A stretch of DNA of 18,624 nt from Acidobacteriaceae bacterium (GTDB lineage Bacteria > Acidobacteriota > Terriglobia > Terriglobales > Acidobacteriaceae). Of this stretch, positions 6,896 to 15,024 are shown piece by piece (positions within the stretch are counted from its first letter, which is position 1; each line of letters opens with the position of its first letter). The notes beneath the pieces are model-generated. The model was given only the letters and a program-made list of their open reading frames with translations, searched no databases and was not told the DNA's origin. Position numbers and translations under genes: made by a program. Location: assembly GCA_030049955.1 (NCBI GenBank), contig JASIJX010000536.1:1-18624 (forward strand). Direction: 5' to 3'.

Positions 6896-8212
6896 TTATT
6901 CAAGGATCTGCAGGTCGAGCGGTTCAACCAGCATGCAATCCATGCCGCTGACCCGGGCCAGCGCGCGCTTGAGCGCCGAAGACTTGCACGGCTCAGTCGT
7001 GACGACGAAAGGCAGCGCGTGGGACGGGTAGCCGGGTTTCTGCACGATGGCGCGGATGTTGATCTGCTCATTGGCCAGTGCGCCGGTGATGGCGGCGACG
7101 ATGCCGGGCCGGTCGGCGACCAAGAAACGGATATAGTGCGGCACTTCGAATTCGGCGCCGACATGAGCGGGCGCGGCGGGGATCTCCACGCGGCGCGAGC
7201 CGTGCGCGAGCGCGAGCAGATCGCTGACGACGGCGACGGCCGTGGGATGACCGCCGGCGCCATGGCCTGAGAAGACCACATCGCCGCCATAGTGGCCGCG
7301 CGCGATCACCATGTTCTCGGTTCCATGCGACCAGGCCAGCGGCGAACGCAGGTCGACGAGCATGGGGCCGACGGTAGCGGCGAGATCGCCACCCGACTGC
7401 TCTGCGCGGGCAACCTGGCGAATGGTGCAGCCCAGGTCGCGGGCATAGCTGAAATCGACAGCGGTGACTGCGGTGATGGGGCGCGGAGCGATCTCTTCGG
7501 GATCGACGTGGACGCGCATGGCGAGGCGCATGAGGATGGCGAGTTTGGCGCGTGCGTCGAAGCCGCCAACGTCTTCAGTGGGGTCAGCCTCGGCGTAGCC
7601 TTTAGCCTGCGCGTCGGCCAGGACCGGCGCGTATTCGGCGCCCTCCTGCATTTTGCTGAGGATGAAATTGCAGGTGCCGTTGAGGATGCCTTCGATGCGC
7701 TCGATGCGGTCGCCGGCCAGGCCCTGCTCAAGGCCGGGGATGACGGGAATGCCGCCGGCGACGGCCGCGCCGTACTTGATGTGGCCGCCCTTTGCCGCAG
7801 CCAGACGCTCAAGATCGACGCCGTGGAAGGCGATGAGCTTCTTGTTGGCCGTGACCACGCTCTTGCCTGCTTCCAGAGCGCGGCGCACCCAGGTTCCGGC
7901 GGGATCGAGACCGCCGGCCAGCTCGACGATGACATCAGCGTCGGAGGCGAGCACTGCATCGGCGTCTTCGCTCCAGGTGACGCCCGACGGGGTCCAGCCG
8001 ACGCGCTTGCGGGACACGCCGCGATTGAATATGTGGGTGATCTCAAGCTCCGGCGGCTTCGATTCGACGAGGATCCGCGCCACCGAGCTGCCGACCGTTC
8101 CAAAGCCGAAGAGCGCAATGCGCAGCGGCCGCTGACGGCGCGGATGCTGTTTGGGATCTGCCGGATCGACTGCCGGTGCGGATGAGCGTTCCCTTGTGCG
8201 TTCCTTGAACAC
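6896..8212 (-). CDS. hom: Homoserine dehydrogenase
   Basis: A 438-residue monofunctional enzyme that reduces aspartate semialdehyde to homoserine for threonine, methionine and isoleucine synthesis. The Rossmann motif GFGTVG is at residues 36-41. The catalytic-domain signatures NKKLIA, GGIPVI, GILNGTCNFIL and GGFDARAKLAIL follow, the last carrying the conserved Asp and Lys. A C-terminal ACT domain (FLVADRPGIVAAITG onwards) suggests feedback control by an amino acid, commonly threonine in this family. No aspartokinase domain is fused. I chose the GTG at 8212 because AGAGGA lies seven bases before it. The frame is open to an ATG at 8305, but that start has no ribosome-binding site, lengthens the protein beyond family size and crowds the divergent gene at 8315. 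Confidence 0.94.
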   Translation of the reverse strand: MFKERTRERSSAPAVDPADPKQHPRRQRPLRIALFGFGTVGSSVARILVESKPPELEITHIFNRGVSRKRVGWTPSGVTWSEDADAVLASDADVIVELAGGLDPAGTWVRRALEAGKSVVTANKKLIAFHGVDLERLAAAKGGHIKYGAAVAGGIPVIPGLEQGLAGDRIERIEGILNGTCNFILSKMQEGAEYAPVLADAQAKGYAEADPTEDVGGFDARAKLAILMRLAMRVHVDPEEIAPRPITAVTAVDFSYARDLGCTIRQVARAEQSGGDLAATVGPMLVDLRSPLAWSHGTENMVIARGHYGGDVVFSGHGAGGHPTAVAVVSDLLALAHGSRRVEIPAAPAHVGAEFEVPHYIRFLVADRPGIVAAITGALANEQINIRAIVQKPGYPSHALPFVVTTEPCKSSALKRALARVSGMDCMLVEPLDLQILE

Positions 8213-8314
8213 GGATGAATCCTCTCGAGCAGTGCGGCGGAGGTGAACTGCGTAATACTCCGATGATACTGGACGGGCGGCAGGCGATTGCGGCTGGTGT
8301 AGCATAGGGAGCAG

Positions 8315-8701
8315 ATGAAGCGGGTTCTGTCCATCCTGCTGGCGCTGTTGTTTGGCGTGGGGCCATTGGCTACTGCTTTACCGGGCAGCGAGGATGCGCG
8401 CCTGCCGGCGTGCTGCCGCCGGAATGGGGCGCACCACTGTGCGATGGCAGCGCAGATGGCACGGATGGCTGAGGCGGCATCCGATGGGCGCCCTGCGCTG
8501 ACCGCGCCGGCCACGTGCCCGTATTATCCCGGCGCGGTAATCGCATGGATCGCGCCGGCTCATGCGCTCCTGGCGCCTTCAGCCGGTTTTGCTGTTCCGC
8601 AATCGAGTGTCCGCGTCGCGCTTGGCGCCAGCATCGCCCCGCGCACGGCGCCGGCTCGCACGCACGCGGGCCGCGGCCCTCCGGCTTCAATCCCCAGCTA
8701 A
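8315..8701 (+). CDS. Small secreted Cys/His/Met protein
   Basis: A 128-residue protein with a clear signal peptide: K2-R3, a hydrophobic core at residues 4-20, and a likely cleavage near ATA-LP at 19-22. The mature part opens with C33-C34-R-R-N-G-A-H40-H41-C42-A-M44, then M48 and M51, and a further Cys at 68 (TCPYYPG). Clustered Cys, His and Met outside the cytoplasm is typical of soft-metal ligands such as copper, but no characterised family is recognised. The remainder is Ala/Pro-rich and probably disordered. GGAG four bases before the ATG supports the start. It precedes the TonB-dependent receptor by 101 bases in the same direction. Real gene: likely. Metal role: inference. Confidence 0.75.
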   Translation: MKRVLSILLALLFGVGPLATALPGSEDARLPACCRRNGAHHCAMAAQMARMAEAASDGRPALTAPATCPYYPGAVIAWIAPAHALLAPSAGFAVPQSSVRVALGASIAPRTAPARTHAGRGPPASIPS

Positions 8702-8802
8702 ATCTTCTCGAAAAACTTCCACTTCCATCCCAATTGCCGCCACGCGCGGTGCGCTTTTGCACGCACGCGTGCGGTCCTGCCTATTTTTCTGAGAGGTCTG
8801 AT

Positions 8803-11100
8803 ATGCGCCGTATTGCTCTATTTGCCGCAATGCTGCTGGGCGCTTCCCTGCCCTTGTATGCCACTGTTTTTGCTACTCTGCACGGGGTGGTGCACGACTC
8901 GCAGCACCGACCCATCGCCGGGGCGCGGGTGCTGCTCGAAGCGGTCGATTCTGCTTTTGCGCTGCACGCGACCACGCGTGCGGATGGCAGCTTTGAACTC
9001 GAAGCCGCGCCCATCGGCGTCTACCGTCTCACGGTTTCGGCTGCCGGCTTCGAGTCGGCCACCGAGACGCTGACGCTGGCTTCCGGAACCAATCCCGTGC
9101 TGCATATTCCGCTTGCGGTTGGCAGCTCTTCGGAGTCCGTGGTGGTGCACGGGACGACTGCCGACGCCGTAGACACGGTGACGCCGACGACGCTCATCAC
9201 GCGGCAGACGATCGACGAGACGCCAGGCGCGGATCGCACCACGGGGACGGAGATGATCACCGATTATGTTCCCGGCGCGTACATGACGCACGACATGCTG
9301 CACATGCGCGGGGGGCACCAGACGAGCTGGCTGATCGATGGCGTGGCGATTCCCAACACGAAGATTGCTTCGAACGTGGGACCGCAGATCGATCCCAAGG
9401 ACATCGATTCGATGGAAGCGCTGCGCGGAAGCTACGCCTCCGACCTGGGCGACCGCACGTACGGCATGTTCAACGTGCTGCCACGCAATGGATTTGAATT
9501 TAACCGCGATGGCCAGCTGATGCTGTATGGGGGCAATCTCGGCACGGGCGAGGCGCAAGTTGCGCTCGGCGACCACTCCGAGAAGACGGCCTGGTATTCG
9601 AGCGTGACCGGCTCGCGCTCAAACTACGGGCTGGCCACGCCGGTGCCGCAGATTTATCACGATTCGACCAACTCGGAGAGCGGGTTTGTTTCTGTGATCC
9701 GCAACCAGACTCCAAAGGATCAGCTTCGGCTGGACGGCCAGTTGCGGCAGGATTATTTTCAGGTTCCCTACGATCCCAACCCCAACGACTACGAGTGCGT
9801 TTCAGGCTATTACTGCTCCACGGGTCTGCGCGACGGGCAGACGGAGCGCGATGGATTTGTAATCGCAGACTGGGCGCATACCATTTCGCCGCGTGCAATG
9901 GTATCAGCAGCGCCGTTCTACCACTGGAACCAGTCGGATTACGATTCGAAGGCTACCGACAACCCGGTAGCGACAACGTGGCACCAGAATTCGAATTACG
10001 CGGGCGCACAGGCCGATGCGCGGCTGGATGAGGGATGGAATAGTTTTTCCGGAGGGCTCTACTCCTTCTATCAGAAGGAAAACGACCTCTTCGGCGTTGC
10101 GGCAAACGGGCAATGCCTCACCGGACAATCCCCGTGCAACACGCCGGCCAATGCGAATGCGGGGCTGGTGGAGTTTTACGTGGGCGACCACCTGCGCCTG
10201 GGCCAGTATGTGACACTGCTGGGCGGCGAGCGATTTTCCATCTACCGCGCGTGGCTTAATGAGAGCGCCATCTATCCGCGCATCGGCGCTACCGTGCGGA
10301 TTCCGCGGCTGAACTGGGTACTGCACGGGTTCTATGGGCATTTCTTCCAGCCGGCGCCGATCCTCACCGTTTCAAGCTCGGTGCTGAATTACGCGAGCAG
10401 CCTGCCCTCCGGCGAGAACGCGTTTACGCCGATCCCCTCGGAGCGCGACGAGGAGCACCAGTTCGGAATCGAGATCCCCTACCGTGGATGGATGCTGGAT
10501 GTGGATACGTTCAAGAACCGCGTGAACAATTTCCTCGATCACTCGAATCTGGGTGAATCGAACATGTACTTCCCAATTGCGGTGGATGGGGCGTTGATCC
10601 GCGCATGGGAGATGACGCTGCACTCGCCCCAGCTCTGGCGCTACGGTCAGTTCCATGTGACGTACTCGAACCAGATCGCCGAACAGCGCGGGAATATCAT
10701 CGGCGGGTTCACGTGCAGCATTGCCACTGACCCGGCCTGTGATCTTGGGCCGAATTACATTCCGCTCGATCACGACCAGCGCGACACGCTGAACACGGGA
10801 TTCACCGCGAACCTGCCGGCGCACACGTGGTTTGCAAGCAATGTTTACTACGGCTCAGGATTCTCGAACGGTCTCGCCAACTCCGGCTACGGACCGTACC
10901 AGGGCGAATACCTGCCCGTGCACACGACCTTCGATTCGTCGGTCGGGCGTTCGTTCGGCGAGAACTGGAGAGTCTCGGCGACAGCCATCAATGTGACGAA
11001 TCATCGCGTGCTGCTAGATAACTCGGTGACGATCGGCGGATTCCATTACAACGATCCGCGCATGTTTGCGGGCGAGGTGCGGTACCGGTTCAAGTTTTGA
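8803..11100 (+). CDS. TonB-dependent outer-membrane receptor with regulatory-like N-terminal domain
   Basis: A 765-residue receptor. It has a signal peptide (residues 1-20) and a carboxypeptidase-regulatory-like beta-sandwich at about 23-100 (LHGVVHDSQHRPIAGARV, ADGSFELEAAPIGVYRLTVSAAGF). A plug domain at about 115-230 contains the conserved LIDGVAIP and DIDSMEALRGSYASDLGDRTYG stretches. The beta-barrel runs to a terminal phenylalanine (VRYRFKF), the outer-membrane sorting signature. The plug segment Y160-M-T-H-D-M165-L-H-M168-R-G-G-H172 is unusually rich in Met and His. The preferred start is at 8803, with GAGAGG just upstream; the frame is open for about 96 codons before it, but the signal peptide begins here. 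The ligand is unknown, and a metal is suggested by the plug and by the preceding gene. Confidence 0.9.
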   Translation: MRRIALFAAMLLGASLPLYATVFATLHGVVHDSQHRPIAGARVLLEAVDSAFALHATTRADGSFELEAAPIGVYRLTVSAAGFESATETLTLASGTNPVLHIPLAVGSSSESVVVHGTTADAVDTVTPTTLITRQTIDETPGADRTTGTEMITDYVPGAYMTHDMLHMRGGHQTSWLIDGVAIPNTKIASNVGPQIDPKDIDSMEALRGSYASDLGDRTYGMFNVLPRNGFEFNRDGQLMLYGGNLGTGEAQVALGDHSEKTAWYSSVTGSRSNYGLATPVPQIYHDSTNSESGFVSVIRNQTPKDQLRLDGQLRQDYFQVPYDPNPNDYECVSGYYCSTGLRDGQTERDGFVIADWAHTISPRAMVSAAPFYHWNQSDYDSKATDNPVATTWHQNSNYAGAQADARLDEGWNSFSGGLYSFYQKENDLFGVAANGQCLTGQSPCNTPANANAGLVEFYVGDHLRLGQYVTLLGGERFSIYRAWLNESAIYPRIGATVRIPRLNWVLHGFYGHFFQPAPILTVSSSVLNYASSLPSGENAFTPIPSERDEEHQFGIEIPYRGWMLDVDTFKNRVNNFLDHSNLGESNMYFPIAVDGALIRAWEMTLHSPQLWRYGQFHVTYSNQIAEQRGNIIGGFTCSIATDPACDLGPNYIPLDHDQRDTLNTGFTANLPAHTWFASNVYYGSGFSNGLANSGYGPYQGEYLPVHTTFDSSVGRSFGENWRVSATAINVTNHRVLLDNSVTIGGFHYNDPRMFAGEVRYRFKF

Positions 11101-11121
11101 GGCAGCCCTTCATTCGAAAAA

Positions 11122-11154
11122 ATTCCTGAAAATTGCAGATTATTTTTCAGGAAT
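11122..11154 (+). promoter_or_regulatory. AU-rich hairpin covering a ribosome-binding site
   Basis: Perfect 11-bp inverted repeat: ATTCCTGAAAA (11122-11132) and TTTTCAGGAAT (11144-11154), with an 11-base loop. The right arm contains AGGAA, the only Shine-Dalgarno-like sequence before the ATG at 11162. No T-run follows, so it is a poor terminator for the receptor gene. It could act as an RNA switch or thermometer, or as a DNA operator. Structure seen; role inferred. Confidence 0.5.
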
Positions 11155-11161
11155 CCGTATC

Positions 11162-11575
11162 ATGGCTGCCATGGCTACATTGTTCGAAAAGCTCAATCTG
11201 GGCGGCCGGCAGGAGATTGTGGTTTTGAACGCGCCGGAAAGTTTTCAGCCGGAACTGGCGCAGCTGCCGGCCATCACCATCCACCGCCGTCTGGAATCCG
11301 TGCAGCAGGCGGACTTCTGGCTGGCGTTTGCGACGCGAAAGAGCGAGGTAGATACGCTGGGGCCGCAGATTGCGAAGCGCGCAAAGGGCGATGCGATTGT
11401 GTGGTTCGCCTATCCCAAGGGTACGTCGAAGAAATACAAATGCGACTTTAACCGCGATACCGGCTGGAATGCGCTGAGCTCAAGAGGATTCGAGACTGTG
11501 CGCTCGGTGGCAATTGACGCGGACTGGACGGCGCTGCGGTTCCGGCGGAGCGAGTTTGTGAAGAAGCGGGCTTAA
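11162..11575 (+). CDS. DUF3052-like protein
   Basis: A 137-residue cytoplasmic protein of unknown function. The segments VVLNAPESF near the N-terminus, DAIVWFAYPKGTSKKYKCDFNRDTGWNAL in the middle and VAIDADWTALRFRRSE near the end match what I recall of the DUF3052 family. No catalytic motif is evident. The ATG at 11162 is chosen because an AGGAA precedes it; another ATG follows three codons later. The ribosome-binding site is inside a predicted hairpin. Its stop TAA overlaps the stop of the convergent sirtuin gene within a shared TTAA. It follows the TonB receptor by 61 bases. Confidence 0.78.
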   Translation: MAAMATLFEKLNLGGRQEIVVLNAPESFQPELAQLPAITIHRRLESVQQADFWLAFATRKSEVDTLGPQIAKRAKGDAIVWFAYPKGTSKKYKCDFNRDTGWNALSSRGFETVRSVAIDADWTALRFRRSEFVKKRA

Positions 11576-12297
11576 GCCGTGAAGCGAACGTCGAACAGCC
11601 CGGGCAGGACCTCGCCGGCTTTGCCTTCGACGATCTGTGTGAAGGCCGATGCGTTGAGCGGGTACTCGGGACCGATGTAGACGGTGCGGGCGCCGCTCTG
11701 GCGCGCCCAGTGGACGAAGCTGGCTGCAGGATACACGGAGCCGGAGGTGCCGACGACGATCATCATCGTCGCGTTGCCGATTTCGCGCTGGATGCGCTGC
11801 ATTTCAAGCGGCATTTCGCCGAAGAAGACGATATGCGGGCGCATGCGGCCGCCGCAGGGGCAACGCGGAACTTGGTCGAGGTTCGCGTAGACAGTCCGGT
11901 CTTCGACAGGCGGGCGGCCGCACTCGTACTCGCAGCGCGATTTGGCGAGCTCGCCGTGCATGTGATGCAGACGCACCGAACCGGCGCGCTCATGCAGGTC
12001 GTCGACGTTCTGCGTGCAGAGGAAAAACCGGTCATCTATTTTCGATTCGAGCTCGGCCAAGGCGCGGTGCGCGGAATTCGGTTCGGCTTTCTGCGCGGAG
12101 GCGCGGCGCGCAGAGTAAAAGTCCCACACACCGGCGGGATTGCGTTCCCAGGCGTCGGGCGTGCACACGTCCTCGATGCGGTAGCCTGCCCACAGACCGT
12201 CTTCGGCGCGGAAGGTGGGCAGGCCGCTTTCGGCGCTGATGCCTGCGCCGGTGAGGACGAAGACGCGATCTGCCCGGGAGATGACGATGCTGCTCAT
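11572..12297 (-). CDS. cobB: NAD-dependent protein deacylase (Sir2/CobB, class III)
   Basis: A 241-residue sirtuin. NAD-binding motifs are GAGISAESGLPTFR (residues 17-30) and TQNVDDLHERAG (95-106). The catalytic histidine is H114 in HGE. Four cysteines (C122, C126, C146, C148) form the zinc site, with somewhat tight spacing. Y61-S-A-R64 matches the Y-x-x-R acyl-pocket pair that marks class III sirtuins able to remove succinyl or malonyl groups as well as acetyl groups. The ATG starts 2 bases after the stop of the quinone oxidoreductase gene with only a weak ribosome-binding site, so coupled translation is likely. The 3' end overlaps the convergent DUF3052-like gene by 4 bases. Confidence 0.93.
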   Translation of the reverse strand: MSSIVISRADRVFVLTGAGISAESGLPTFRAEDGLWAGYRIEDVCTPDAWERNPAGVWDFYSARRASAQKAEPNSAHRALAELESKIDDRFFLCTQNVDDLHERAGSVRLHHMHGELAKSRCEYECGRPPVEDRTVYANLDQVPRCPCGGRMRPHIVFFGEMPLEMQRIQREIGNATMMIVVGTSGSVYPAASFVHWARQSGARTVYIGPEYPLNASAFTQIVEGKAGEVLPGLFDVRFTA

Positions 12298-12299
12298 GA

Positions 12300-13268
12300 T
12301 CAGGGTTCGAGCAAAATCTTGCCGGTGGTTTTGCGCGCTTCAATGTCGGCCTGGGCCTGGGCCGCTTCGCCGAGCGGATAGATATGCTCGGTGCGCAGCT
12401 TGAGCTCGCCTTTGGCCGCCCAGCCGAGGATTTCGCCGGCGCGCCATTCGAGCTCGGCGCGTGTGGCGATGTAATGCCACAGAGTGGGCCGCGTAAGGTA
12501 GAGCGATCCCTTGCCGCTGAGCTGGACGGGGTCGAAGGGCGGAACAGCGCCACTGGAGCCGCCGAAGAGCGCCATCAGTCCGCGCGGACGCAGGCAGTTG
12601 AGGCTCTTCTCGAAGGTCGTCTTGCCCACTGAGTCGTAGACCACATCGACACCCTTGCCGCTGGTGAGGCGCTTGACCTCGGCTTCGAAATCCTGCTCGG
12701 TGTAAAGGATCACGTCGCAGGCGCCGGCTTCGCGCGAGAGGTCGGCCTTGGCCTTCGTGGAAACCGTGGTGATGACGCGCGCACCGATGCGATGAGCGAT
12801 CTGAGTAAGCAGCAGGCCCACGCCGCCGGCTCCGGCGTGCACCAGGGCGGTGTCGCCAGGCTTGAGCGGATAGGTGGAGTAGGCAAGGTAGTGCGCCGTC
12901 ATGCCCTGCAGCATGGCGGCCGCGGCCTGCTCGGGCGCAACACCTTCGGGCACCTTGACCAGTTGCGCGGCGTTGACCAGCGCATACTCGGCATAGCTGC
13001 CGAGCACACTGGTGGAAGCGACTGCATCGCCAGGAGCGAAGCCGGTGACGCCGGCGCCGAGTTCTTCGACGGTTCCCGCGGCTTCGCTGCCCGGGATCAT
13101 GGGCAGCGAGGTCTTGTACTGGCCTTTGCGGAAATAGATCTCGATGAAGTTGACCCCGATGGCTTCAATACGGACGAGCACCTGTCCAGGGCCCGGAACT
13201 GGGATGGGCAGGTCGGCGAGTTGAAGAACCTCAGGGCCTCCAGTTTCGTGAATCTGAATTGCTTTCAT
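12300..13268 (-). CDS. Quinone oxidoreductase (zinc-less MDR family)
   Basis: A 322-residue medium-chain dehydrogenase/reductase close in length to the QOR/zeta-crystallin group. It has an N-terminal GroES-like domain with GVNFIEIYFRKGQY and PGSEAAGTVEELG. The NADPH-binding Rossmann motif is AGAGGVG near residue 147, followed by VVYDSVGKTTFEKSL. The cysteines that would bind zinc in alcohol dehydrogenases are absent, which fits a zinc-free NADPH:quinone reductase. Substrate specificity is not predictable. It lies directly upstream of the sirtuin gene with a 2-base gap, so the two form an operon. Confidence 0.92.
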   Translation of the reverse strand: MKAIQIHETGGPEVLQLADLPIPVPGPGQVLVRIEAIGVNFIEIYFRKGQYKTSLPMIPGSEAAGTVEELGAGVTGFAPGDAVASTSVLGSYAEYALVNAAQLVKVPEGVAPEQAAAAMLQGMTAHYLAYSTYPLKPGDTALVHAGAGGVGLLLTQIAHRIGARVITTVSTKAKADLSREAGACDVILYTEQDFEAEVKRLTSGKGVDVVYDSVGKTTFEKSLNCLRPRGLMALFGGSSGAVPPFDPVQLSGKGSLYLTRPTLWHYIATRAELEWRAGEILGWAAKGELKLRTEHIYPLGEAAQAQADIEARKTTGKILLEP

Positions 13269-13324
13269 GGCTCGGACTAAGGATGAACCCTGAGGGTTGG
13301 GCGGGGCAAGGGAGAAAACGACAG

Positions 13325-13358
13325 CCGCAGATCCTTCGCTCGTTCGCTCAGGATGACA
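13325..13358. repeat. Dispersed repeat, copy A
   Basis: Conserved ends CCGCAGATCC (13325-13334) and CAGGATGACA (13349-13358) flank a 14-base variable centre; ATCCT and AGGAT are complementary. Copy B at 17406-17451 has identical ends and a different centre. Shared A-rich bases (GAAAA) also precede both copies. The gene-free interval 13269-13385 holds this repeat and a small hairpin (AACCC/GGGTT, 13286-13298), and nothing else that I see. Confidence 0.65.
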
Positions 13359-13385
13359 GTGCTATCGCGGGCCCGTTGGGTTGCG

Positions 13386-14390
13386 CTAGTAGTTGTCCTG
13401 CTGGCGGTCGGAGACCATGTTCTGCTCTTCGGGCGATGCGAGACGGACAAGACGGTCGATGGCGTAAGAAGCAGGATGCTGGTTGGTGAAGTGATGGCGC
13501 ACCTGCAGCTCGCCCAGCAGACCCAGGGCCAGCAACTGAATTCCGCAGACAATCATCACCGATCCGATGACGAACATGGGGCCGTGATGGTGCATCACGT
13601 CGAAGCTGGGGTTCTGAAGCTTCATGCCCAGCAGCACCATGGCCATCACGCTGCCGCTCAGGATAGACAGCATTCCGATGCCACCGAAGAAATGCAGTGG
13701 GCGGCTCATGTACTTGAGCAGGAAGCGAATCGTCAGCAGGTCAAAGAAGACGCGGAAGGTGCGGCCAAGGCCGTAGTGGCTCTTGCCCCGCTCGCGGTTC
13801 ACGTTGCGGATGGGAATCTCGCAGATGGAGGCGCCATACCAACTTGCCAGCGCGGGAATGAAGCGATGCATCTCGCCGTAGAGCGGGATGTTCTGAATTA
13901 CCTCGCGGCGATAGGCCTTGAAGGTGGTGCCGAAGTCGTGAATGGGCACGCCGGAGAGCCTGGCCATGAGCCAGTTGGCGCAGCGCGAAGGAATGCGGCG
14001 CAGGATGAAGTTGTCGATGCGCTTTTCGCGCCAGCCGGAGACCACGTCATAGCCTTCGTCGAGCTTTTCGAGAAAGGCGGGAATGTCGTTGGGGTCGTGC
14101 TGCAGGTCGCCGTCCATGGCAAGAATGAACTCGCCGGAAGCGTGATCGAAGCCGGCTGCCAGGGCCGAAGTCTGGCCGAAGTTGCGCCGCAGCTTGATGA
14201 CCAGCACGCGGCTATCGACCGCGGCAACTTCCTCAAGCAATTTGTAGGTGCGGTCGCGCGAGCCGTCGTCGACAAAAACCAGCTCGAAGGTTTCGCCCAC
14301 CTGCTCCATCACCTGCTTGAGGCGAGCATAGAGAGCGGTCACATTCTCTTCCTCGTTGTGATAGGGGACAACGATCGAATACTTCGGCAT
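13386..14390 (-). CDS. Family 2 glycosyltransferase, polyprenyl-phosphate type
   Basis: A 334-residue GT-A enzyme. Donor-binding motifs are V-D41-D42-G-S-R-D and the metal-binding D93-G-D95 in MDGDLQHDP. About 230 catalytic residues are followed by two predicted membrane helices (FFGGIGMLSILSGSVMAMVLLGM and MFVIGSVMIVCGIQLLALGLLGEL). This layout is that of dolichol/undecaprenyl-phosphate sugar transferases (DPM1, GtrB and ArnC relatives), which load a sugar onto a lipid carrier at the inner membrane for cell-envelope glycosylation. The sugar is unknown. It follows the TPR gene by 104 bases on the same strand. No strong ribosome-binding site precedes the ATG. Confidence 0.9.
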   Translation of the reverse strand: MPKYSIVVPYHNEEENVTALYARLKQVMEQVGETFELVFVDDGSRDRTYKLLEEVAAVDSRVLVIKLRRNFGQTSALAAGFDHASGEFILAMDGDLQHDPNDIPAFLEKLDEGYDVVSGWREKRIDNFILRRIPSRCANWLMARLSGVPIHDFGTTFKAYRREVIQNIPLYGEMHRFIPALASWYGASICEIPIRNVNRERGKSHYGLGRTFRVFFDLLTIRFLLKYMSRPLHFFGGIGMLSILSGSVMAMVLLGMKLQNPSFDVMHHHGPMFVIGSVMIVCGIQLLALGLLGELQVRHHFTNQHPASYAIDRLVRLASPEEQNMVSDRQQDNY

Positions 14391-14494
14391 GATTACTTAG
14401 ATGGCATTCTCCCACAAACGGTTACGGTAAGTTGAGCAGGATGAGCGCAAATGTACCGAACACGCCATCACTTCCGCGTAACTCTCGCGTGGAA

Positions 14495-14830
14495 TCAGCG
14501 TACCGTGGAGTCCCGGGCCTCACCGGCCAGTTCACCGAGCATTGCCTGCATTTCACTGAGCGCATGAGAGTTACCACTCCTGGCGGCGCAGCCGATGCCG
14601 GCTTTGAGGCGCTCTACAGCCTCTTCCTTGCGACCCGCCCCGGCCAGCGTTTGCGCGGCCATAAAGTAACCGGCCGTGTAGTCGGGGTCGTTGGCCAACA
14701 GCGTGTCGAACTCTGCCAGCGCTGCGGCCATTTCGCCACGGGCGGCCAGCTCCATGGCAATGCCATAGCGGGCAAAGCTGTTCTTGGGGTCCAAGGCGAG
14801 AATTTCTTTTAGTCCTGCAATCTTGTCCAT
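14495..14830 (-). CDS. Tetratricopeptide-repeat protein
   Basis: A 111-residue soluble helical protein with about two and a half TPR units. The first runs from DPKNSFARYGIAMELAARGEMAAALAEFDTLL, the second from DPDYTAGYFMAAQTLAGAGRKEEAVERLKAGI. TPRs mediate protein-protein contact; no partner is evident. The ATG at 14830 is chosen. A TTG six codons upstream is possible, but neither start has a clear Shine-Dalgarno. It lies upstream of the glycosyltransferase on the same strand. Confidence 0.8.
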   Translation of the reverse strand: MDKIAGLKEILALDPKNSFARYGIAMELAARGEMAAALAEFDTLLANDPDYTAGYFMAAQTLAGAGRKEEAVERLKAGIGCAARSGNSHALSEMQAMLGELAGEARDSTVR

Positions 14831-15024
14831 CGTGTTTCTGGGAGGCAAACCCGGTTATTGCATGCCTAAGTAATTTGCGTAATTGGGGTGGATTGCCGAA
14901 AACTGGAACAGGCTCCCCCTGCCCTGATTTCCTGAGCGGCCTGCCCCGCTTCTATTGTATCGGGCCGGCTGTGAAAAACATGTGAGGGACCAAAATTACG
15001 AAAGAATCACGGAGCACTGGACCG

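Noticed and set aside
8213..8305. Extension of hom to an ATG at 8305
   Set aside because: No ribosome-binding site, non-homologous residues, and it would overlap the divergent promoter region; the GTG at 8212 has AGAGGA correctly placed.
8757..8787. TTGCAC and TATTTT with a 19-base spacer holding the palindrome CGCACGCGTGCG, resembling a MerR-type metal-responsive promoter before the TonB receptor
   Set aside because: The implied transcription start would fall inside the ribosome-binding site, no MerR gene is nearby, and GC-rich palindromes arise easily here.
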